Below the pieces are notes generated by a model. The model did no database searches. It worked only from the letters and a program-made list of their open reading frames with translations, and was not told the DNA's origin. From positions 992,001 through 1,056,000 of the forward strand of contig MQVO02000001.1 in the NCBI GenBank assembly GCA_001986395.2: a stretch of DNA of 64,000 bases, read 5' to 3'. Of the stretch, positions 24,463 through 36,500 are shown piece after piece (the first letter of the stretch is position 1; every line of letters begins with the position of its first letter). Made by a program: the position numbers and the translations under genes. The DNA is from Irpex lacteus (taxonomy: Eukaryota; Basidiomycota; Agaricomycetes; Polyporales; Irpicaceae).

Positions 24463-25367
24463 TCATACAGTGAAACCCTGGAAATGATCCGTCAGAGGTG
24501 TTTCTCGCCACGTTTAGCAACAGGAAAGCCGACTTACCCCATTAACGCCAAGTGTTTGTCCGTTGACCCACTGAGCCTCCTCCGATGCCAGGAACGCCAC
24601 TATTGGACTGATGTCTTCGGGCACTCCCAATCTCTGTTGAGGCGAAAGGCCAGCAATGGATTTCAACTGCTGTGGCGTTTTACCCGCGCGGAAAACGGGT
24701 GTATCGACGGGTCCTGGCGCAACGCAGTTTACAGTGATACCTCGGGCACCGAGGTCTTTCGCAAGAATTCGTGTCATTTGCTCAAGAGCACCTTTTGACA
24801 TGGTGAATAGAAGTGCGATTGGCAGGACGGTAGACGCGCTGGTGAGTGCCGTAGAGATGAATATTATCCGTCCTCCTGAGATAATCAAAGAGAAACCATC
24901 AGTGACCCGGCCTGCGCTGAAAACAGGGCACGTTACTCACCTGGCTGCATCTTTTCTGCCACGGCCTTCGAGAGGAACAGCGGCCCCTTCACGTTAGTGT
25001 TGAACGTGGTGTCAAATTCCTCTTCGCTTGTGTTGGACAACCGCGTGTGGCTCATCACGGATGCGTTGAGAACCAAGATGTCTGGTGGCCCAAAACACCG
25101 CAAACACTCGTCCAGTAGAAACCGACCGCCCTCGATCGTCGACACGTCTGCTTTCACCACTACTGCCCTCCCACTACATTCCGGCGAGTTATTGATACAA
25201 TCCGCCGTTCGTTTGGCGTCTATGGCGATTTTGTGGAAGTTGATGATCACGTTCGCGCCATCTGCTGCGAGTCGCTGGGCGATGGCGGCTCCAATTGAAC
25301 GGGATGATCCTGTGACAATGGCGACTTTGCCAGCTAGCGGTCCGACTGAGGGGTTGTGCATGATCAT
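24463..25367 (-). CDS. short-chain dehydrogenase/reductase (3-oxoacyl-ACP reductase-like)
   Basis: Three exons give about 258 residues. Motifs are VTGSSRSIGAAIA (cofactor loop, with Ser in place of the usual Gly), LVLNASV, IFISTAL for the catalytic Ser region, FTMSKGALEQ (here the usual YxxxK Tyr is replaced: M-S-K with F-T before it), and NCVAPGPVDTPVF. The last exon, after a GTAAGT intron, gives the terminus VNGGFTV. The Tyr of YxxxK cannot be seen, so activity may be altered. The start is ATG 25367; an apparent extension upstream begins with TTG. It is a paralog of the gene at 11082 with the same two intron positions. Confidence 0.85.
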
Positions 25368-26272
25368 GAGGGGCGATTGCAATCGTATGGAGTGAAAAGA
25401 CGCTGTGATTGGCCTGACAGAAGAACGCTAGGTGGGATGCTGCAGACGGAGGCAAAGTCAAAGTGATGCCAGCGAGAGGGGAGCCCGGAAGCGAGTGAAG
25501 CATGCGGTATAAAAGCTGTTCATACGTGCTGAAGGAGCTGAGTTATAAGACTGACTAGCGAGCAACGCAAAGCCGAGAGTGACCCTAAACCATGCGTGGC
25601 CATCGCTGCGGAAGAGGATGTGGGTTTGATGTCAGTGTGGGTCAGGCCAGGAACTGGCTGGGCGATTGCAGCTGCGAGGCATGAATTTTCTTGAATCAGC
25701 GTCCGATCCGTGGACCATGGTGCGCACATATCAGATGGGTTGGCCACATACGTTATACCACAGCTTTATTTGACGTGCAAGCAAGATTAGATTGCTTCAA
25801 GTTTTGTCTACAAGCGCACTAGGCGGAAGTGGCGTTTTCAGTACATGCCCAATATACTCGTCCTTATTTGACTGACAACTGGTTAGGATTCTCTGCGGGA
25901 CCTGTTGTGAAGCGGCCGGCAGCGGCCTGGATTGTGGGTCCTATGTGGCAGAACTTGGCCTCACGTACGCATGCAATGCGTGGTCTGTCGAAGCGGCGGT
26001 CGTAGGGGTAGAAGGCGTCTGGACTTCGGAGCCTCTAATGGGCGGCCCCGAGGCCATTTACACCGACGGAATACCCGCGGAGACAGTTTTGACGTACATT
26101 GACCAGTAAGCTTATGTTACTTTACTGTTCCAATCTTCCAGCTGGGTGTATGTCATACGTATTACTGTCATAAAGATATGATTACCGAGGTGACCGTTAA
26201 ATACGCCACGGAAATCCACACATCACATAGCCAAGCTTGAACAAGTACACATCTGTCTCCGAGTCGTCAAGT
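25368..26272. other. intergenic, no supported gene
   Basis: A plus-strand frame at about 25,885-26,108 is open and Cys/Gly/Ala-rich (LCGTCCEAAGSGLDCGS...), ending TAA, but it has no ATG. A TATAAAA box on the plus strand at 25,507 is not followed by a convincing reading frame. No gene is called. Confidence 0.35.
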
Positions 26273-27953
26273 TCAACTTGGGGAGAGCTCGCCGTGAGCC
26301 TTCTGTTTTCCCTTGCTGTCCATCAGTTCCATCATTCTCCTTATCATATCACCCTGCATCTCCACGGTCGCCCGCAATTCTGCTATCTGAGAGGATATCT
26401 CCGCACGATCTCGTTGTGCATGCCTCTGGTTGAGCGTTGTGAGAGGCATCATCGCTTCGGCGGCGAGCGTGTCCAGTCGAACATCCCACGTTGAACGATT
26501 CGCTGTCCGAGCTAATGGTGAGGCTTGTGGCGTGTCCAATATAGGGTCTTCTTCCTCGGCCTGTTCACGGTTTATGACATAAGAGAAGGGTCGTATGAGA
26601 ATAGAACAGCGGAGTTGTGACCCACTTGTTGCTCCTTCATTAAGTCCCACACGATGCTGAACTCACGTCCGAGGACAAACGTCGGCAATGCGATAAGTAA
26701 GAGCCCGAAGACTAGTAGAGGTACTGTGACCAGGCGTCCCAGAAAAGATCGTGGGGTAATTTCACCGTAACCTACGGTGGTGACGGCTATCATTTTCGGT
26801 TAGATTAAGGTTGGAATCACCTATACTAGGAAAGACTCACTGACTAGTACAAACCTGCCAGACCAGCCACCATTAGACAACACGTTGACGGCACAAAAAT
26901 GGAGACACCACGTACCAAGCGGCAGCTGGTATAGACTGCGGTGGTGGTAGAGGATGTGTAAGTGGGTCTTGTACTTAACGCGTACGAAACCAGCTGCTTA
27001 CAGCGAATTGGCTAGGGTCACCGTCAGAGTTCATGAATACGCCGAGCGTTTCGTCCCATGTGCCTCGCTCAGCAAAGTACCTTGATGACGCGTCAATGCC
27101 GTGACCGCTCAATGAAAGATTGTAAACTTACAACAATGTGCTGAACACTATCAATACCATGACCACGAAGAACGCCAGAGCTAATAATGCGTGCTCCGAC
27201 CTTCGGAAGGAGAGATACATGACTTCTATCGTCCTGCTCTTCGTCAGTTTCATCGGCTTCACAAGATGTTGTTTCACTTACATCAGGATAGTATTATTAT
27301 ATCTGAAAGGTCTGAATACACGTAGCAGTCGGAAGGTTCGTAATATGGTGAATCTGAAGAATGTTGCCTAGATCAATCAGGCAGGATACCACTGGGGTGA
27401 CTGGGAGAACATACAGTATCTTGTGCCAATATAATCTCTAAATAATACGGTAGGATACCCAGCAGGTCTATGATACCAAAGAATGCTAACGCGAGACAAC
27501 ATTATCATCAAGGATGCGAACATAGCACTGCTATTACTCACAAAGAAACCACCGAGCAAAGCTTGACCAGGTGTTGGAATGCGCAACAACCCTTGCAATA
27601 TATTCCACAGTAAACAAGGCCACCAAACTCGTTTCCATGCCGAACCACACGCCCCCTGGAATCGAGTGGAAAGACGGTATAGTTTCCAATACAGTCACAG
27701 TCGCAGAGAAGACAATCAAGAAAGTAGTGGCAACATGTATGATGAATGCTGCCTGGGAGGTAGTGGGGTCCTCTAATAGTAGGTACAAGTCGCGCTTCCA
27801 CCGTGGATGGATGTCTTTTGCTGCGCTGCCAGAGGTTTCGAAAGAAATTACATGCTGTATTCGAGGAGAGACGGTAGGTCTTCTATTTCTGCTGCCAGTA
27901 AATCGAGGTGGGGTTGACGAGCCAGCGCGCCGAATGTGGGGAAGCTCGGACAT
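26273..27953 (-). CDS. voltage-gated potassium channel (Kv type)
   Basis: About seven exons give roughly 450 residues. Membrane segments follow the single Kv unit: S1 (FIIHVATTFLIVFSATV), S2 (SLVALFTVEYIARVV), S3 (FFGIIDLLGILPYYLEIIL), the S4 voltage sensor ILRTFRLLRVFRPFR with Arg at every third position, S5 (ALLALAFFVVMVLIVFSTLL), a pore helix SIPAAAWFVLVTVTTVGYGE and S6 (VPLLVFGLLLIALPTFVLG). The selectivity filter TVGYG is intact. The N-terminus (MSELPHIRRAG) lacks an obvious T1 domain. The C-terminal 90 residues contain a short coiled coil (SSQIAELRATVEMQGDMI). The start is ATG 27953, since the upstream extension begins with GTG. It diverges from the Dicer-like gene, with 560 bases between starts. 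Confidence 0.9.
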
Positions 27954-28513
27954 AGAGTTCGCCTGAGAGGGTTTGACCCGTGGTCGTCGTGCTGGAGAGG
28001 GTGCAAGACGGAACACACGACGAGCACCGCCAAGGTCGTCGCAGCGCGCATGCCAGTGCGAGCGCGTTTATGCGCATTTATTAATGGGATATGTGGCTTA
28101 TAGCTTCCCAATATAGACGTATCGAAGTAACTATTGGGTTACATGCTCAGCTGCGGCCTTGAACAGGCAGCGGGCAGAATCAAACTCTCACTCTCATTCC
28201 GCCGAGATTGAATGCCTACGAAGACTGCGGGAGCTTTCTTTAACTGCGCCCTGTCTAACTAGCGGCGTTTATCTGATGCTTAGGCCTGCGCAGTGCCCAC
28301 AAATGTCGACGTAGTGGCCCCAGTGTGTCTCCCTCTCCTTTACCACTTACCTCCACCACGATTTGACCTTGACTCCTCCAGCGTCGACCTGTGCGGTCTC
28401 TGTATCATAAATCAAGGAATATACGCTTCTAGTGAGTGTTATCAGATGTGTATTTGGGCTTCAGACCGACAGTACCTGATCCTTGGTTTACGCCACTCTT
28501 TTCATGTGTAGCT
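27954..28513. other. divergent promoter region of K+ channel and Dicer-like gene
   Basis: 560 bases without a coding signal. C/T-rich runs at about 28,320-28,380 lie before the Dicer-like start. Confidence 0.4.
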
Positions 28514-31500
28514 ATGGCCATGGGCGAACCTGCAACGACCCCTCCGCCGAAGAAGCCTCCGGTTGTTCATGTTACTAGAGGATATCAGCAGGAGCTTCTC
28601 CAAGAGAGTCTACGGAAGAACATCGTTATCGCCCTTGACACAGGTTCTGGAAAGACCCATATCGCCATGCTCAGGATGAAGCATGAAGTTGAGCAGCAGA
28701 CCAAGAAGGTGAGGCCATACGTATGTGCTGTATGTGCTGACTATAGCATCTGTTTGTAGATTTGCTGGTTTCTTGCGCCGACTGTCGCTCTCATCGAACA
28801 ACAGAAGGATGTTATCGCCTCCTCTATACCTGTTCCTGTGGGCTTTATTTCTGGTGCCTCTGAGCCTGACCAATGGAGAGATGCCGATCTGTGGACGAGA
28901 GTCTTGACTTCCTACAAGATCGTCGTATCTACACCTCAGATTCTTTTGGACGCCCTCCGTCACGGTTATATCAGCCTAGGAGCTCACATCAGTCTCATGG
29001 TCTTCGACGAGGCGCATCACGCAACATCGAAACACCCGTACAATGAAATCATGAAGGGGTTCTATATGCCTCTCCCTTCGCGACAGGGGAAAGATCTGTC
29101 GGATATCGTTCGACCAGCAGTGTTAGGCTTAACCGCGAGCCCGATATATGGTGGCAACGTGGAGGCCTCTTTCAAGTACGCCTAAAATCATCCCTCTTGC
29201 TAACTTTCTCATCTTACACTAAACAGGAGTATCGAGGCTAACCTAGATTGCGTTATACGCTCTTCTCGTTTGAACCGCGATGAGCTGGCCGCCTGCGTCC
29301 ACCGGCCCGTTTTCAAGCACATTCTATACCCGCCTGTTGACTATGGCGATATCCTCCCCTCTCGGAATCTCTTAGCTCTTCGCAGTCTCTTACAACGCAT
29401 CAACATCGAGGACGATCCTTACGTGGTTTCCCTGCGCTCCCAGCTCGCAAAATTGCAACCTGGGGAGCAGCGTAACCGCGTGGATCAGAGGTTGTCCAAG
29501 ACGTTGCTTAAGCGAGACACGTTCACTCACCGAGGCTTCCGCGATTTGGAGCGCACTGCCATTGATTTGTGTACTGAGCTAGGATATTGGGCGGCGGATT
29601 GGTATATTTGGAAGGTACTTCAGCAAGTTAAGGAGCAGCAGACGTTGCATACAGGTATAATGGCTTCTTGGCAGGCTCAGGAGAAGTCGTATATGTTGCG
29701 GCTGGCTTCCCAGGTTGCTGTAGAACCCGTCTCGTATGAGCCAGAAGATATACTCGCGGGTAGTTCTCCGAAAGTCCACGCGCTGGTCAAATGCTTGGCT
29801 GCGGAAGAGCGCGACGTACGTATGGGGGGCGAAGCATATAGTGGTATCATTTTCGTCACCCGTCGTGCTGCCGTAGTGGCTCTGGAAGAGATTCTGTCCA
29901 AACTACCTGCGTTACAAGATCGCTTCAGGGTTGCCAGCCTTTTAGGTACCTCTAACTCGATTCAACGTCGCGACTTCCTCGACATCACCCGTGACTTCGT
30001 GAAGAAGAGCGCCACCCAGACGTTGAAGGACTTCAGGATTGGAGACAAGAATCTGGTCGTGGCGACCTCTGTGGCTGAGGAAGGTCTGGATATTCAGGCC
30101 TGCGGAAACGTTATACGATTCAACCCTCCCGAGAACATGGTATCATGGGCCCAAAGCCGAGGTCGAGCTAGAAAGGAGAAGAGTACCTACATTATCATGT
30201 TCGGCAACGATGCGACATCGGTGTCCACGGTTATCAAATGGGAGCAGCTGGAGCGAGAGATGGTGGCGCTCTATAGTGATCTGAACCGTGTGCCAGAAGA
30301 ACCCCAAGAGGGCGAGACAGAAGACACGATACAGCTCATGGTCGAGTCCACCGGGTGAGTTTACCTGACGTGTGCAAGATGTGCCTGCTAACATGCATGG
30401 TGTGTAGCGCTCTGCTCACTCTTGACTCCGCGATTGGCCATCTGCATCACTTTTGCTCCGTCCTGCCACATTCAGGTCATGGTCCATTATTACCCATCTT
30501 CGACCTCGATCCTCCAGAAATGGAAGAAGGATGGCACTCGCTTAACCCTGCCCCTGGCGTAAGTAGTTATCAAGGACCGTGGGGCGCAACGTGCATACTT
30601 CCCCGTCAGGTTCCTGCAGAGTACGCCATTTTCTCTCTCGCTTGCACGCTTAGACTGGACTAACTGAAGCACGCGATAGGTTACGCAGATATACCGTCTC
30701 ATGTGTCTATCCATCGAAACGGTCTGCTCGTAATCACGCTGCCTTCTTTGCGTACAACAGACTGTATGAACACGGACTCTTGAACGACCACCTTCTACCC
30801 CTCACGAGCGTCATCGAACCGGACGAAGATGGTGCAGTGAAGTTACTACTCCAAGAAGTCGAGGAGAGAGCTGGTACGGCGAATGTTCCGATCCAAATGG
30901 ATCCGTGGTTCGTCGGGGAGGGCGAGGCACGATGGTGGTACAACGAACTCATCATTGAGGGCCTTCCACCCCTTTTCATGTTCACTCGCACCCCTCTACC
31001 CAGTCTCGAAGGCGACGAGCTGCCTACCCTTCATGTTCCGGGTAAGGGACCCGTGAAGGTCACCATTCATTCCACGGAGGTAGAACTCGATGAAGATGTC
31101 GCGGTTGATATAGCCACAGACTACACTCGCCGCATGTTCGCCTCCCTCTATAACCCTCGCATGGAGGATGGAAAGACCGACTTCTGCTACACGTTTTTGC
31201 CCATGGAGAACAGCGAGGCGGACATTCGGTGGAAAGAGCGTAGGCAGTGGCAGAAGGAACGATTATCTCGCGGAAATCGATCTCGTCTAGAGAACTTGGA
31301 CCACGCGAACGCTGAGGCCTTGGCAGAGGAGTACGATTATCCGCTTGATGTGGCGTTGGTCAGATCCAACGAGAAGTACGACAAGCTTCTTCAGTTTATC
31401 GGATGGCATTACGGGCCAATCTCTGAAGAAGACGAAGATGAGCTCACGGAAAGATACGATGGATTTCCCGACTTCGAGCTCAATTTCCCTCTGCTCTACG

Positions 31501-33308
31501 TCCAGTCGTTCCCCAAACGTAGAAACTTCCTCATCCCCCTCGAGTCTGCGGAAAGCGGACTTACCCATGATTTTCCACTTCTGTTACATCCAAAGTTCGC
31601 GACAATCGACTTGATCGGGCTTGAGGACGCCCAATATGCTTTCCAACTTCCCTCTATCCTACGCTGGCTGTCCATGGCTATTGTCGTGCACGACATGCGA
31701 GCCGCCCTCTTTGCATCTTCACCGTCCCTTTCTTCTATTCCTTTCGACCTGCTAAGAACCGCGATCACAGCCCCTGTGGCTCAGGAGACGGTCAACTATC
31801 AACGCCTAGAGACGCTTGGTGACACCGTTCTCAAATACGTCACAAGCATCAACCTCTTCTCTCAATATCCCTTGTGGCACGAAGGCTACCTATCCCGTCG
31901 CAAGGATCACGCGGTGAACAACAACCGGCTTGCGAAGGAGGCAATTAGGCTCGGTGTAGAGAAATGGATTATTCGGGACCGTTTCGTGCCTAGGAAATGG
32001 CGCCCACGATATGCTGACGAGTCCACTCTCTATAAAGGTCGTAAACAGAAGGAGCAGCCAGTACCTAAGGAGGAACCGAAGGCACTCAACGAGGAGAATG
32101 CTACCATGGATGTCGATGCGGAGGTCGATGTCGATGCTGAGAGTAAAGGCACTGAGAAACCGGCTCGGAAGAAGAAGAAAAATCAAACACAAGAACTTTC
32201 GACAAAAATGCTTGCAGATGTCGTTGAGTCTCTCATTGGCGCAGCGTACGAACACGGCGGCTTTGACCTTGGTGTGGAGGCTATCAAGCTGTTCAACCTC
32301 GGTATCGAAACGTGGAATACTATCCCTGACTGCGTCGAGACTGCGCTGTCACGAGTAGAGCATGTCAACGACCTTCCTCCCCAGCTTGCCTTGGTCGAAG
32401 ACATGCTTGGTTACAAATTCTCGCTCCCGGTTCTTCTCGTAGAGGCGTTGACTCACGCCTCATATACGGGCGATATCGTCGACACGGCCTCATATGAGCG
32501 ATTAGAGTATCTTGGTGACGCCGTACTGGATATGATTGTTACCGACTTCCTCTACCACGCAGAGGGCAAGAACTACGGGCCCGGATATATACACATTCAC
32601 AAGGAGTCGCTTGTGAATTCCCACTTCTTGGCATACATCTGCATGAACGCCTCTGTCGTCGTCGATGCTACCATGCCCTCCTGGAACCCTCATGATGGCG
32701 TTGTCCTCACCTGCGACACTCAACGCATCCATCTTCACCAATGTTTACTTCATTCGAGCCCGCTTGTACTGGACGACCTAAGCGTTACATTCGCTCGTTA
32801 TGAGAAGAATAGCGATGCGATACAGCTGGCCTTGGAAACGGACTCCGTCTACCCGTGGGCGGCATTGACAAGTTTGCAAGCACCGAAATTCATTAGCGAT
32901 ATATTCGAAAGTATTCTGGGCGCTGTATTCATTGACAGCCACGGGGACCTCAACGCTGTACGAGACGTTTTACGGAAGCTTGGTTTCATGGGTGTCATGG
33001 AGAGGATCGTACACGACGATGTCGACGTACTTCACCCTGTCTCTCGTCTCGTTATATGGGCCGACAAGAACAATCTCAAGTGGGAAGTCAAGACCGAGAA
33101 GATCAAAGGAAACGTGAGCTGCGTTGTGTGCATCAATGGGGAGGAAGAGTTCCGGGCGACGGAGAAGTATAGAGGGAAGATGTCGTTGAATGAGGTCCGC
33201 TTCGCCGCCGCTGAAGGAGCCGTTAGGAAACTCAATGTCATCGAACAAGAAGAACCGGAGGACGCGGATGACATGGAATGGGGAGACGTTCCAGAGTACA
33301 TCGTCTAG
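28514..33308 (+). CDS. DCL: Dicer-like endoribonuclease
   Basis: Five exons give about 1,526 residues, with introns at about 28,709, 29,174, 30,355 and 30,624. The N-terminal helicase has ALDTGSGKTHIA (Walker A, residue ~42), VFDEAHH (DEAH instead of the DECH of many Dicers), LGLTASP, ATSVAEEGLDI and QSRGRARKEKSTYI (motif VI). A Dicer-dimerisation (DUF283) segment follows (LLTLDSAIGHLHHFC). RNase IIIa has YQRLETLGDTVLK and DVVESLIGAAYEHGG; IIIb has YERLEYLGDAVLD and DIFESILGAVFID. Both keep the acidic catalytic E/D...D/E set. An acidic-then-basic insertion (VDAEVDVDAESKG, ARKKKKN) divides IIIa. No PAZ is recognisable. A dsRBD-like tail (NNLKWEVKTEKIKGNVSC) ends the protein. Its role is to cut dsRNA for RNA silencing. 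Start ATG 28514 begins MAMGEPATTPPPKK. Confidence 0.95.
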
Positions 33309-33547
33309 TCGGAAAGCTCCCCAGGCCTCCAGTAATTCCGTCGCTATGCTTATGCTACCCAAACACACCATCGCTCTAGTTCTCTCATCGTTTTTATCCT
33401 GCAACGGAACCACTGGAACCACATTCTACAATGACTAGCATTCACGACTTGGCTCTCTCTATCCTGCTATTGTTCTGAGAATACAAATGTACTTGTACAG
33501 AGTTCAAACCTCTTCATAGTGTTACAACGATCCTAGCCTGGAAGTGG

Positions 33548-36500
33548 TCAGTCCGCGGTTGCATCCATATTGACGATTTCGCCTTCAGGCTTATCATAGG
33601 CTGTGTTCTTATTACGCCTCTCTGCCAAGAAAGCGTCAATGCGGGCCTTGAGCTCCACATCTATACGGGTAACATGAGTCAAAGTGGACGGGAGCGTGAA
33701 CTGAGTAGACGACTCACCTGGAACCACATCATCCAACGAAAGGGGCATTCGATTGAAGGGATCCTTGGCATCCGACAGAAGATGGGACTTGATAGTTGCA
33801 CGATCTATGGTGGTACGAGATGTGGGCAGAATGACGGGATCACGCATAAGCGTATACATGAGTGGGTCTGTAACATAAAGCGTTGAGCTTGGTCAGGAGT
33901 AGAACATATAGAAAAGGACACACCGAGGAACTCGTCTGGTACTTCTCCAAGGTCATCCTCAGCCTCCAAAGTTGCTTTCGTCTCTTCAACTTTCACCACG
34001 AACAGACGGAGCTTTTCAATTTCTGAGTCTGATTTGACTGCAGTCTTGCGTGCAATCCGAGCAGCCCTCTCAAACAGTTCCTTGCTATAGCTACGACCGT
34101 CGTTAGCCACAGCCCGCGCGAACTCCCCTTGCTCGCTGAGGTTCAGGAACACTGTGATGATATCGCTGAGGAGTGTCTTGGGGTCGAACTTGTACTTCTC
34201 CGGATTTTTCACCTTCAAGTCGTTACAACGTGGTCCAGCAAGGGCATCAAGGTTGTAATCCAGCATTGCAGCCAGTCGATCCACGATCTCGGGTGCCATG
34301 AAGGGCTCCTTCGTTTCTGCGGTGAACATCTTGAGGAGTCCCACCGTCGATTTGGTCAATTGGGTGTAAGAGGTGGTCTGCCTTTCCAGGCCACGCAGGG
34401 CACCTTCTCGCTCCCGCCGGTACTGCAAAGGTTGTCTTGCATACGTTTCCGCATCTGCCATCTCCCGCTGAATTTCGTGGATCTTTGTCAGATCTGTCAA
34501 CGACTCATCCATGAGGTAAGTCACATCGTTGATCATCAAGTTCACGAAGCGGATGAACTTCTCCATGTCGTCCCTTGAGGCATTGTGAGTACGACGAAGA
34601 CATCACGTCAGAGCGACATACCGAGCTTGTCGCTTCAGAGCATCACGATGATCAGGGTTGTTCCAGATGATCTTGAATATACTGGCGATTGAACGACTGG
34701 AAGGGGATTAGTTAAGCCCTTGTCCTGCGCTGGGTGTACTCACCGAGAATCTAGAAAAGTCTTAGACTGGGCCGTATCTACAAGGGTAGCTGTGCGAACT
34801 TACTGAATTTATCGTAGAATTGTGAACTTGCACCCGTCTGCTCCACCTCTAGTAAACATTAGCTCTCCGCAACCACGCAGTAGTCGATGAGAATGCGCAT
34901 ACCGATATAGAAATGTATTAGAGCGGGCATCAAGTACTTGAGGGCCATCGGATGCGAATTTAGCATGGATTCCAGGACACTTCGTCTGCCATCGTATTTG
35001 ATAGCTGCCCAGAACAGCGTCTACAAATCACGTCAGCTGCGTTCCATATTACCAGATTTGTGTACGCACATCGACAACTTTGGCTTTCAAGAATGGGTTC
35101 TTGATGTACCACGTTGAAGTCAACAGTGTCAACGCCCAAACAAGAAGTTCTATCTTGCCAGACAAGTCATAACTCTCTGGCACATAACTATGTGTGGTCA
35201 ATCCGGTTAGCACTCATACAAAGCAATCGAATGTGATAAATACTCACCGGATAGTAAATAGGTGATAGTCCACCACATTCTCCACAGCATACTCTGGGAG
35301 CACTCTGAAGTTGAAGGGAACCTCCTTAGGGAGCGGGAGCCTGCAGGTGCAAATCAATAACATGCCTCAAGCAGAATTTCACCGTTTCTCTTACTCGACG
35401 GTGGTCTTTGGATGCGCATGGCGGGGATCGATAAGGCGTATCAACCACGTTGAGACAAAGTTCGTGAAGCTAATCCCACGGAACACCAACTCGGGTTCAG
35501 CGAGCTGTGTTTGGAAAGCCAGCTGAGCAGCTTCCAGCTTCTCCTGCTCTGCCTGCCATCCATCGTAGTCAGCATACATTGCACAACGGAAACAAGATCA
35601 CTTTGCATAGGCACAGACCTTTGCTGTGTTGAGAGCCTGCTCGACACGGGCTTGTATAGGCGTCTACTATCGTCAGAAAAAATCCTAGAACAGAAGTCGG
35701 CGCAAAAGATGGAAACTCACTCCTTGCCATGAGCCATCGCCTTGCAGCTGCTCGATGTGACGGGCGATCTCGTTGTGCTCCCGTGCTAGTTCGTCGAGCG
35801 TTGAGATGGTCTTCTGCAGGCCGTAGTGGTTCATGGCTAGTGTCAGATAGAATATTTCCGACAGGAACTTCGGTGGTTGGCCTAAATACCAATGAAGTTC
35901 TGCTTTAATGAAGGGCTCAAAGTACTCGCAAGGGGAGCATACCTTGGACTAGAGGCTGTTGTTGCTCCCTCCATTCCTCCGCCTCACTCTGGGTCGCAAG
36001 AATGCGAGTCTCCTCTTTAAGGTCTATCCTGTTTGAACGTGCGTAGTACAGGGGATCGATTCTGTCAATCTGTAATAAAACATATGCGTTAGGGCACTTC
36101 CTACAACTGGGATGACGACTGTATTACCTTCGTATAGTTTGCATCCATGAACGGCTCGCATAGTCTGAACAAGACAGCTTGGAGGTTGACCATGAACGAA
36201 TCAGTAGCCACTGTTTCCGGCTCTACCTGCATAATAAACCCTTGAGTGAGATATCCGTCGTCTAGGATCAGAAATTTACTTACGTGGGTACCAGCACGTC
36301 TTGAGTTTAGGGAGATGATGCGGGCGAAATATTGAAGAACAGCTTCTTGGGCGGCGGGCCCGGCACGAACGAGGGCATCGAATATTTTGAACATCGAGGA
36401 CTACCGCAAGTCATACAGCATTTTTATGATGAGAAGAAGATAGTACAAACGCCACGCAACATACCTGTAGATTCTTCAATGTTCCTCTCAAACTTGCTTG

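Noticed and set aside
25885..26108. Cys-rich plus-strand frame ending TAA
   Set aside because: No start codon, no convincing upstream exon. A TATA-like box at 25,507 is too far away to support it.
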